A stretch of DNA of 64,000 bases. Origin: Bacteroidota bacterium (GTDB taxonomy: Bacteria; Bacteroidota; Bacteroidia; Chitinophagales; Chitinophagaceae). The position numbers were made by a program, and so were the translations under genes. Below are positions 57,021-64,000 of this stretch, one piece after another. The stretch covers positions 1-64,000 of the forward strand of contig JADJZY010000017.1 of NCBI GenBank assembly GCA_016715505.1, written 5' to 3'. Within the stretch, counting starts at the first letter, position 1, and each line of letters starts with the position of its first letter. Under the pieces are notes generated by a model that had not been told where the DNA came from, did no database searches, and worked only from the letters and a program-made list of their open reading frames with translations.

Positions 57021-57398
57021 CTAATCAGGCTACCAAATATCCTGAATTGTGGATACTTCGTTGATTTCGCCTCTAATCTCGCGCCCGTCAAGCAATTGGT
57101 AACTCGCTTGTAAGCCATTTCGCGATATCTTTTCCCTTTTCCAGCGGATTGTCACCAATTCGGCACAAGAAAGATTTTGTCTTATCTCGAAGGATAAAAC
57201 CTAAAAGTAATTTCAACATTTGGGCTCAAATGACTTTGTAGCACATCTCTCCTGCTCAAAAATCATCCTCCCGCTTTCCGCCTGTGCACGGCACTTGGCT
57301 GCAATCGGGGCTATCAAGAAGCACCCCGCCTTTAATTTTGTCAAAGGCCTGATTCCATTTGGGCTTTGTAATAACACTCAAAATATATTATTGCCCAT
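57021..57398. other. Intergenic region between atpD promoter and beta-helix gene
   Basis: These 378 bases hold no confident gene. A 43-codon minus-strand frame (57088-57219, M-L-K-L-L-L-G-F-I-L to L-T-S-E-L-P-I-A) looks somewhat protein-like but lacks a ribosome binding site and promoter. A second overlapping minus frame (ending near 57040) also looks protein-like. They may be remnants of a decayed gene. No structured RNA was recognised. Confidence 0.3.
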
Positions 57399-59207
57399 TT
57401 ATCGTTTTATCATTTGGTAATACGCCCCGGTATTGGTCATCAAAATATAATTGCCGGAAGCCATGCCTTCCAAAGATATCCACCCATTGGTTTGTCCATG
57501 ACAAGGCACCTCATTCACGACGCGACCATTCAAATCTATCATTCGGATATACTTGATGGCTTCTTCGCTCACCCAAAAGAAGGATCCCTCCACCGGATTC
57601 GGAAAAAACCTAAAGCTTGGAATTTCAGGCTCTTCCACACCCTGTGCCTGATTTTGAAATTCAATGGCACCAATATCAATGCGTTGATTGATGATTCTTG
57701 TATTGAAATTAAAATCCACTGGAGAGGCAAATACCCCCACAGTATCTCCTTGATCAATCATGACTGATGGTGGCGTCAAACTAAAATCACGCAAACGGGC
57801 ATCATCCATCACCGAAACAGATTGGCTCGGATTCACAAAATAAGGTGTTTGACCAATTTTATTTTGAACCGTATCAGCACTCAAACTGCCACTTCCTAAA
57901 TAAATACTCTCGCTCAATGGTAGCTCAAAAGCATTGTAGTTCATATAAAGGGTATTAAAACTCAATGCATAAATATCATGGTTTGACAAAAAAGAATTGG
58001 CCGGCTGACCATTATTCAGATTGCCATAAAACAGATTATTTTTTACCATCACATCCGAAAATGGAGCAGTAATCGTCATTCCACACCCCAAATAATCCGA
58101 ACTATTATTGACAATGGTATTATTCACAACCCGGGCATTACAATGGTATACCTTGATACCTCCGGTCAAATACACGGAATGATTATTGGCAATGACGTTA
58201 TTTTTAACTAGGTACTGTCGACTTGGATCGGCTTGCATAAACTGGCCCACCAATGATATGCCCGCACCGCCATCCGAAACTCCACAATCACCATCATCCA
58301 ATTGATTGTTACAAATGAGGTTCCCGTCAATGATGGTTTTACCCAGACTTACCGTAATGGCACCCAATACCCCGGTAGTATTAAATGCAAACTGATTATG
58401 ATACACCAAACTTTCATCTTCATATAACCTTAAGGTACCATGATGAATTCCCTTGCGTGTATGATGTTCAAATTTATTTAAACGGATATCTGCTTTTATT
58501 TTGTGGCAATACAATGCATTCCCGCAGATATTGTGATGTAAATTGTTATTTCTAAAATCAAAACGACTCTGCGCGGCTGTCGAGGCATAACCAATTGCGG
58601 CAATCATTTGATTGGAAACGATATTGTCAAAAATCTCACAATGCTCCAAACGTACATACTTAACGCTGTCTAACATCAAATTGCATAACATCCCTGAAGA
58701 AGTGGACGTATTGCGGATATTGTGATAAAATTTACAATGGCTGACAATCAGATTTCTGTTATTGTTCAAGACGCCACCTTGTTCAAATACCAAGGATCCT
58801 GATTTGGTATCCCGGATTTCACAATATTCAAAAACATTGGTATCCGTTACTCCCTGATAGGTATAATCAAACAAATCAAACCCCTTCCATCCTCCGGCGG
58901 GTAAACTATCCACATGCCAGCCTGTAGTATCATTGATTTTAAAGATAATAGGTGCAGTGGCATTGCCTTTGCAACGAATCAGGCCTTTTACATCGAACTT
59001 GTAACAGCCCTGAAAAATCACTTCCACGCCAGGCTGTATTTCCAACATTTGATTTTGATTCACTACGATATTCCCCTGAATCAGATAGGGTGAACCCGAT
59101 GCCGTCCATATCCCTGAAACTGGCCCACTATTGATGTTTGTCAGAGCCATGCCCTGGTAATTCATTGCCAACAAAAGCAATAAAAAAAGATAAATATTTT
59201 TCATCAT
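57399..59207 (-). CDS. Secreted parallel beta-helix protein with T9SS sorting domain
   Basis: A 602-residue protein from the ATG at 59207. A signal peptide (F-L-L-L-L-L-A-M-N-Y-Q-G-M-A) comes first. V-N-Q-N-Q-M-L-E-I-Q-P-G-V-E-V-I-F follows, the usual opening strand of right-handed parallel beta-helix proteins. Many short repeats with N-N-x-I or H-N-x-F-x-x-N turns come next (V-V-N-N-T-I-V-N-N-S-S, V-K-N-N-L-F-Y-G-N). The final ~75 residues (F-R-F-F-P-N-P-V-E-G-S to M-I-K-R) are a sorting domain. The helix fold often binds or cleaves polysaccharide, but no lyase catalytic site was identified. Confidence 0.85.
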   Translation of the reverse strand: MMKNIYLFLLLLLAMNYQGMALTNINSGPVSGIWTASGSPYLIQGNIVVNQNQMLEIQPGVEVIFQGCYKFDVKGLIRCKGNATAPIIFKINDTTGWHVDSLPAGGWKGFDLFDYTYQGVTDTNVFEYCEIRDTKSGSLVFEQGGVLNNNRNLIVSHCKFYHNIRNTSTSSGMLCNLMLDSVKYVRLEHCEIFDNIVSNQMIAAIGYASTAAQSRFDFRNNNLHHNICGNALYCHKIKADIRLNKFEHHTRKGIHHGTLRLYEDESLVYHNQFAFNTTGVLGAITVSLGKTIIDGNLICNNQLDDGDCGVSDGGAGISLVGQFMQADPSRQYLVKNNVIANNHSVYLTGGIKVYHCNARVVNNTIVNNSSDYLGCGMTITAPFSDVMVKNNLFYGNLNNGQPANSFLSNHDIYALSFNTLYMNYNAFELPLSESIYLGSGSLSADTVQNKIGQTPYFVNPSQSVSVMDDARLRDFSLTPPSVMIDQGDTVGVFASPVDFNFNTRIINQRIDIGAIEFQNQAQGVEEPEIPSFRFFPNPVEGSFFWVSEEAIKYIRMIDLNGRVVNEVPCHGQTNGWISLEGMASGNYILMTNTGAYYQMIKR

Positions 59208-59527
59208 GTTCAAATTTTGCCCCCCTTCTCCAGTCATTGTCTTGAAATAAAACGAACCCCTAATTAAGACGGCCATAATTGTTGGACGGTTTGAGCCTCA
59301 GTAATTTCTCTCCGACCTTTCTTTTATTCGGATATGACTTGGAAGCCGAAATCCCCCTTTCTTCTGGGACATCAAATCCCATTTCGACAAAATAGTATTG
59401 CGGCAAATAGTCCTCCGACAAAGTGACGATGACCCTCATTTTTTTCAATTCACCTGAGCGGCAAATCCTCAGGGCGGTGTATAAAAAAAATTTATTTTAC
59501 CCTTTTTTATCTTCATTTTTGCGCGAG
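59208..59527. other. Divergent intergenic region between the beta-helix gene and parA
   Basis: These 320 bases contain no gene I would support. A 62-codon minus-strand frame (59260-59448) has no start signal or known relatives. The parA side is AT-rich with T runs just before GCGCGAG and the ATG. I saw no exact TAnnTTTG box for either gene and no parS-like 16-bp palindrome. Confidence 0.35.
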
Positions 59528-60322
59528 ATGGGAAAGATTATTTCAATAGCAAATCAGAAAGGAGGAGTCGGCAAAACAACCACGGCCATTAATTTGGCTT
59601 GTAGTTTAGCCGTACTGGATTATAAAACACTGCTTATTGACTGCGATCCTCAGGCCAATACAACCACTGGAAATGGATTTGACCTCCGAAATATCCAATT
59701 AAGTGTTTACGACTGCCTGGTGAATGATACACCGATTGATAAGGTTATTCTTGAAACTGAAACACCCAATTTGTTCCTGCTTCCTTCACACCTGGACTTA
59801 GTAGGAGCTGAAATCGAACTGATCAATCATCCCAACCGCGAAAAAAAATTGCTTCAGGTATTGAGTGAAGTGAAAGATCAGTACGAATTTATCATCATTG
59901 ATTGCTCGCCTTCATTGGGCTTAATCACGGTGAATGCATTAACTGCCAGCGATAGTGTAATTATTCCTGTGCAATGCGAATTCTTTGCACTCGAAGGTCT
60001 TGGTAAATTACTCAATACCATTAAAATTGTACAATCTCGACTCAACCAGCACCTGGCTATTGAGGGCATCTTAATGACCATGTATGATGGTCGCCTTCGA
60101 CTCTCGAATCAGGTTGTGGAAGAAGTTAAAAATCATTTCGATGATTCTGTTTTTCATACCATCATTCATCGCAACACCCGATTGGGAGAAGCGCCTAGCC
60201 TGGGGAAACCCGTGTTGATGTATGATGCCGATTCAACAGGAGCTATGAATTACCTCAATCTGGCTAAAGAGATCTTGCAACGCAATGATATGACCCATAT
60301 CCGCAACGCCGAAAAACTTTAG
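59528..60322 (+). CDS. parA: Chromosome partitioning ATPase ParA (Soj)
   Basis: ParA is a deviant Walker ATPase that, with ParB, moves newly replicated origins apart on the nucleoid. The N-terminus has I-S-I-A-N-Q-K-G-G-V-G-K-T-T (deviant Walker A with signature Lys), then L-L-I-D-C-D-P-Q-A-N-T-T and I-I-I-D-C-S-P-S-L-G-L (Walker B). D-S-V-I-I-P-V-Q-C-E and the C-terminal R-L-G-E-A-P-S-L-G-K-P-V follow. Start at 59528 gives 264 residues, a normal chromosomal ParA. It is followed by parB after 12 bp. Confidence 0.96.
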   Translation: MGKIISIANQKGGVGKTTTAINLACSLAVLDYKTLLIDCDPQANTTTGNGFDLRNIQLSVYDCLVNDTPIDKVILETETPNLFLLPSHLDLVGAEIELINHPNREKKLLQVLSEVKDQYEFIIIDCSPSLGLITVNALTASDSVIIPVQCEFFALEGLGKLLNTIKIVQSRLNQHLAIEGILMTMYDGRLRLSNQVVEEVKNHFDDSVFHTIIHRNTRLGEAPSLGKPVLMYDADSTGAMNYLNLAKEILQRNDMTHIRNAEKL

Positions 60323-60334
60323 AAATCGAAGAGA

Positions 60335-61249
60335 ATGAGCAATAAACCCAATACCAAAGCACAAATCGGCAAAGGCATCGGCGCCCTTTTGGGAAATATT
60401 AAAGATGAAGTGAATGCCTTCGCAAAAGCCAGTGAAAACCCAGAAGTGTTGGTGGGAAGCATTACCCGAATTCCTTTGAGTGCAATCGAAGTAAATCCTA
60501 ATCAGCCAAGGCGCACCTTTGAAGAAGGCCCTCTCAATGAGCTGGCGGCCTCTATCAAATTACACGATATCATCCAACCCATCACAGTTGTTAAACTCCC
60601 CAATAAGAAGTATCAGTTAATCTCCGGCGAGCGTCGTTTTAAAGCTTCGCATATTGCCGGCCTGACAGATATCCCTGCTTATATCCGCGTGGCGAATGAT
60701 CAGGAAATTCTGGAAATGGGCCTGCTTGAAAATCTGCAACGCGAAGACCTCAACGCGATCGAAATCGGCTTAGCTTATAAACGACTGATGGCTGAGTGTA
60801 ATATGACGCAAGAAGAAGTAGCCGATCGCATGAAAAAAGATCGTTCAACGGTCACCAATTATATTCGTTTACTCAAATTACCGCCATCGATTCAAGTATC
60901 TGTTCGGAATAAAGAATTGAGCATGGGGCATGCCCGCACCTTGTTGGGCCTCGAACATATTGAACAACAATTGTTTGCTGCCAAAGAGATGATTGAACAA
61001 CAACTTTCGGTACGCGCTGCCGAAGAATTGGTCAAAAGAATCCAACAAAATAAACCTGCACAAGCCAAAAGTGTTTCCGACAAAGGCAAGGATTTACCGC
61101 CTGCATATAAACGCATTGAAGATCAAATCGCTTCGCATTTATCGACCAAAGTCATTTTGCAACGAAAAAAAAATGGCAAGGGACAAATCACCATTGAATT
61201 TTATAACGATGCCGACCTGGAGCGCATTCTGGATCAAATTCATATCTGA
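60335..61249 (+). CDS. parB: Chromosome partitioning protein ParB (Spo0J)
   Basis: ParB binds parS sites, spreads as a CTP-dependent clamp and stimulates ParA. The N-terminus (G-K-G-I-G-A-L-L-G) is the ParA-contact peptide. The CTPase domain has P-N-Q-P-R-R-T-F, I-K-L-H-D-I-I-Q-P-I and the signature G-E-R-R-F-K-A-S. The helix-turn-helix follows (M-T-Q-E-E-V-A-D-R-M-K-K-D-R-S-T-V-T-N-Y-I-R-L-L), then G-H-A-R-T-L-L-G-L. The C-terminal ~40 residues form the dimer module. It has 304 residues. The gene order parA-parB-DUF5683-dapB is conserved in the phylum. Confidence 0.96.
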   Translation: MSNKPNTKAQIGKGIGALLGNIKDEVNAFAKASENPEVLVGSITRIPLSAIEVNPNQPRRTFEEGPLNELAASIKLHDIIQPITVVKLPNKKYQLISGERRFKASHIAGLTDIPAYIRVANDQEILEMGLLENLQREDLNAIEIGLAYKRLMAECNMTQEEVADRMKKDRSTVTNYIRLLKLPPSIQVSVRNKELSMGHARTLLGLEHIEQQLFAAKEMIEQQLSVRAAEELVKRIQQNKPAQAKSVSDKGKDLPPAYKRIEDQIASHLSTKVILQRKKNGKGQITIEFYNDADLERILDQIHI

Positions 61250-61256
61250 TCGCCCG

Positions 61257-61846
61257 ATGATATGGGTTTGCTTATTATTACCCATTCTCATCACGCTGAG
61301 CGGTAAAGTCCATGCGCAAACCGATAGTCTGCAAAAAGACTCGCTAAAGCTTCCTATCCATAAACCGGCAATGACAGCAGTATTCCCGGATTCAATTTTT
61401 CGATTTCATACAAAAACCCCAATCCCAAAGCGTGCAGGGATGTATAGTGCCGCCCTACCCAGACTGGGACAAATTTACAACAGGCAATATTGGAAGGCGG
61501 GTATCGTGTATGCAGCAGCAGCAGTAACCGGTGCATTTTTAGTAGGCAATCAACGCAATTACCGTAAATATCATGAAGCCTATATTTATCGTATAGACAA
61601 TAATCCCAATACTCGGTATTGTTTCCTGAATATTCTACCGACGATTTAAATACCCTTCGAAAAGGTTACCGTCAATACGTTGAATAAAGCGTGATAGCCG
61701 GCACCCTGGTATATGTACTCAATATCCTGGACGCCTATATCTCTGCCCATTTGCGCACTTTTGATATGAGCAAGGATATCAGCTTTCAACCAAGTGGTTC
61801 CTTACAAAATGGTCAGGTAGCTTTGGGTATTCGAATCACATTTTAA
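61257..61846 (+). CDS. DUF5683 family membrane protein (frameshift and in-frame stop)
   Basis: From the ATG at 61257 the product has a signal or anchor (V-C-L-L-L-P-I-L-I-T-L-S-G-K-V-H-A-Q), then P-R-L-G-Q-I-Y-N-R-Q-Y-W-K-A-G-I-V-Y-A-A-A, the DUF5683 core. A frame break near 61620 (one T short) is followed by L-F-P-E-Y-S-T-D-D-L and an in-frame TAA at 61685-61687. After it V-I-A-G-T-L-V-Y-V-L-N-I-L-D-A-Y continues to the stop at 61846. Repaired, it has about 196 codons. The family sits after parB in Bacteroidota; its function is unknown. The two defects may be base-call errors or real decay. Confidence 0.75.
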
Positions 61847-61856
61847 TCAATCAACT

Positions 61857-62573
61857 ATGAATATTGCACTCATTGGATATGGAAAAATGGGTAAAACCAT
61901 TGAAACAATTGCCCTGAAAAGAGGACATCAGATTGTTTTAAAAATTTCCAGTCAGAACCCTCAGGATTTGAATGATGAGGAACTCAAAAAAGCAGATGTT
62001 TGTATTGAATTTAGCACGCCCGAAACCGCCTTTCCTCATGTACAGGCGTGCTTACAAGCGGGCATACCCACCGTGTGTGGCACAACAGCCTGGCTGAATA
62101 AGTTACAGGAAGCAGAAGACATTTGTCGACAGCAGGATACCTCTTTTATTTTTGCCAGCAACTTCAGTATTGGCGTCAATTTATTTTTTCGAATCAATGA
62201 GATGGTCGCTCAATTAATGGCGCCTCATCATGCATATCGGGTAAGCATGGAAGAAATTCATCATACCCAAAAGAAGGATGCACCTAGCGGAACGGCAGTA
62301 ACCCTCGCTAATACTATACTCGAAAATCAGGTCAACATGCATAAATGGGTCAATCACCCATCTGATAAAAAGGATGAGCTGGCCATTGTTTCAAAACGCA
62401 TTGATCCTGCACCCGGAACACATCACGTTACTTACCAATCTGAAATTGATGAAATTCAATTAAGTCATACGGCCCATAGTCGCGAAGGATTTGCGTATGG
62501 CGCGGTTCTTGCAGCTGAATTCATTGCAGGCAAAAAAGGAATATTCCAGATGAAAGATGTTTTGGGAATATAG
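61857..62573 (+). CDS. dapB: 4-hydroxy-tetrahydrodipicolinate reductase DapB
   Basis: DapB reduces hydroxy-tetrahydrodipicolinate with NAD(P)H in lysine and meso-diaminopimelate synthesis. It has a Rossmann N-terminus (I-A-L-I-G-Y-G-K-M-G-K-T-I), I-E-F-S-T-P-E-T-A-F, V-C-G-T-T-A-W, S-N-F-S-I-G-V-N-L-F-F and the catalytic E-E-I-H-H-T-Q-K-K-D-A-P-S-G-T-A. The C-terminus is R-E-G-F-A-Y-G-A-V-L-A-A. Its 238 residues are slightly short, as usual for this phylum. It supplies the diaminopimelate used by MurE in the same window. Confidence 0.96.
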   Translation: MNIALIGYGKMGKTIETIALKRGHQIVLKISSQNPQDLNDEELKKADVCIEFSTPETAFPHVQACLQAGIPTVCGTTAWLNKLQEAEDICRQQDTSFIFASNFSIGVNLFFRINEMVAQLMAPHHAYRVSMEEIHHTQKKDAPSGTAVTLANTILENQVNMHKWVNHPSDKKDELAIVSKRIDPAPGTHHVTYQSEIDEIQLSHTAHSREGFAYGAVLAAEFIAGKKGIFQMKDVLGI

Positions 62574-62691
62574 TCGTTAACCACTATTGGCATATTGGCG
62601 TTCGATTCAGATATTCGCCCTTGATCATTCATCCTTCTCAACACCCGAAAAATCGGCTGAGATACCTGTATGATCTTTAAACCAATTAGCT

Positions 62692-64000
62692 ATGAAAATT
62701 TATTGGGTGATTTGTTTTTTGCTTTTCGGCATACATGCACATTCACAAAGCCGCGATATACTCATTCAAGATTTTAATGCGGGTATGGAGCAATTGGATT
62801 CAATGAGCAGCAACCAACCTGCTTTATCCTTTGAAATTCTCCATCGGCTCAACCGAATTGCTAGTGAATTAAAAAATGATTCGCTGCAGTTTACGGTATC
62901 CTACAAAAAAGCCCTGGTCTTGTCGCAAATGGGCATTTTCGACCAAACACTTAACATACTTTATGACCTCTTGCCCATGATGGAGAACAAACAACTTCGG
63001 TGTAAAAAAGGAGAAGTCTTTTACAATATTGCCGCAACCTATTTTGCGATGAAAGATTTTCAAAAGTACATGGACTTCAATGTAAAAGCCAAAGAGGCCT
63101 TTATAGCATGCGGGCGATTGGAAGACACCCTTGCTGTAGATATTGAAATGGCGCTTGCCTGGGTCGGGCTGGATCAACCCCAAAGAGGCATTGACATGCT
63201 CCAACGTATTTTACAAGATAAAGGAATCAATCAAGAAGATGAAAATTATGCCATCGCACTTGACAATTTATCCAATGCATATTATGAAATGGGTGAATAT
63301 CAAAAAGCCTTAGAAGCTGAATTACAAATTAGCTCTTTGCCCTATGCACAATCATCCATTGATGTGAAGGCCGGGCTGAATCAACATCTGGCTGAGATTT
63401 ATATTCAACTCAAACAGTATTCCCAAGCCCAAAAACATTTAGACACAGCAATCATTGCAGCGCAGCAAATGGGTAGCTTGGATTGGCTGTTCGATTGTTA
63501 CAAAAATCAAAGTGCGATATTCGAAGCCCAGGGTAATTATCGGGAATCATTACGCTTTCATCAGATGTACATAAAGGCCAAGGATTCTGTGTATCAAAAA
63601 CAATACTATGCTAAAATGAGTGCAATGGCTGCTTTTTATGAGTTGGGGCAAAAACAAAATCAAATCACCCATTTAAAGAAGTACAACAATTGAATCAAGC
63701 AAAAAATCCAACGCCTTTCACTGATCATCATCATTCTGCTTCTATTGGTGGTGATTCTGATTCTTTTCGTGAATCATCGTAAAAATAAATTGGAAAGAAA
63801 ATGGCGTCAGGCTTTTTCGGCACAATTAATACAAACTCAAGAAGACGAACGACAACGTATATCCAAAGAATTACATGATAGTGTAGGGCAAAACCTGTTG
63901 TTCATCAAAAACCAAATATACAAGTTGTTGCCTGAGCGCAACCCGCTCTTGAATCAATCCGTTGATTTGGCTCTGGAGGAAGTAAGGAATATTTCGAAAG
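62692..64000 (+). CDS. TPR-containing sensor histidine kinase (partial, two frameshifts)
   Basis: A signal peptide (I-C-F-L-L-F-G-I-H-A-H-S-Q) leads into about 300 residues of TPR-like repeats (A-L-D-N-L-S-N-A-Y-Y-E-M-G-E-Y-Q-K-A-L and H-L-A-E-I-Y-I-Q-L-K-Q-Y). After two A-run deletions (near 63679 and 63701-63706) the product continues with a membrane helix (L-S-L-I-I-I-I-L-L-L-L-V-V-I-L). The HisKA_3 helix E-R-Q-R-I-S-K-E-L-H-D-S-V-G-Q-N-L-L follows, its phospho-acceptor His in E-L-H-D. The ATPase domain runs off the window edge. This is the NarL-type kinase layout common in Bacteroidota; the signal sensed is unknown. Confidence 0.87.

Noticed and set aside
56942..57118. 59-codon N-terminal extension of AtpD
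   Set aside because: It crosses a full-consensus promoter (56990-57020) and AtpD proteins normally start near M-S-N-T-G-K.
59260..59448. 62-codon minus-strand frame between the beta-helix gene and parA
   Set aside because: No ribosome binding site, no promoter box, and no recognisable motif; it fits a chance open frame in the intergenic region.
62640..62690. CTGAGATACC followed by TGATC resembling the core of a TPP riboswitch, before the histidine kinase gene
   Set aside because: The required partner GGGGTGC helix and the spacing of the second core segment are missing, and the downstream gene is unrelated to thiamine.
1..64000. tRNA, rRNA, CRISPR array, prophage or intact insertion sequence
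   Set aside because: No cloverleaf with a T-arm GTTCGA in non-coding DNA, no regularly spaced repeats, and no transposase, integrase or phage structural gene were found on reading both strands.

Overview
The window comes from a member of the Bacteroidota, probably near the Chitinophagales. The support is lineage-typical families (HU/CCDC81-SPOR protein, DUF4836, DUF4294, DUF5683, POT transporter, FtsI with a PASTA tail), type IX secretion (T9SS) sorting tails on three secreted proteins, bacillithiol genes, and promoters of the Bacteroidota form TTTG-N19-TAnnTTTG. The lineage call is inference.

Layout. (1) 1-1.5 kb: the 3' end of lptB, then a 1.17-kb segment bounded by imperfect inverted repeats that carries a toxin-antitoxin pair. 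(2) 1.5-17.4 kb: a complete minus-strand division and cell wall (dcw) cluster, read mraZ-rsmH-ftsL-ftsI-murE-mraY-murD-ftsW-murG-murC-ftsQ-ftsA-ftsZ, ending in a strong terminator. The intergenic region above mraZ holds four DnaA-box matches. (3) 17.7-28.4 kb, minus strand: thioredoxin-like protein, purH, comEC, HU-SPOR protein, a TPR/beta-barrel outer-membrane protein and a TonB-dependent receptor. (4) 28.6-36.1 kb: hisS, a small lipoprotein, DUF4836, plsC, a truncated priA, a secreted M36-like metalloprotease and an outer-membrane protein. (5) 36.2-45.2 kb: a GH3/serine-hydrolase fusion, two beta-barrels, a three-gene envelope operon with an M48 peptidase, and glyS. (6) 45.4-54.9 kb: T9SS cargo, ytxJ, a saccharopine dehydrogenase-like protein, a sirtuin without zinc cysteines, an L,D-transpeptidase, bshB1, DUF4294, purD and a peptide transporter. 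(7) 55-64 kb: atpD-atpC, a parallel beta-helix T9SS protein, parA-parB, DUF5683, dapB and the start of a TPR histidine kinase.

How the genes fit together. Most of the content serves the envelope and growth: peptidoglycan precursor synthesis (murC/D/E/G, mraY; dapB would supply the meso-diaminopimelate implied by the DNPR motif of MurE), septation (ftsA/Z/Q/W/I), wall remodelling and recycling (L,D-transpeptidase, GH3/serine hydrolase), chromosome segregation (parAB), and purine and aminoacyl-tRNA synthesis.

A pervasive technical feature is that at least thirteen genes, several of them essential, are broken by one-base changes in homopolymer runs. These look like sequencing or assembly errors. 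I give such genes their full inferred span and state where the frame breaks. No tRNA, rRNA, CRISPR array, prophage or intact transposase was seen.
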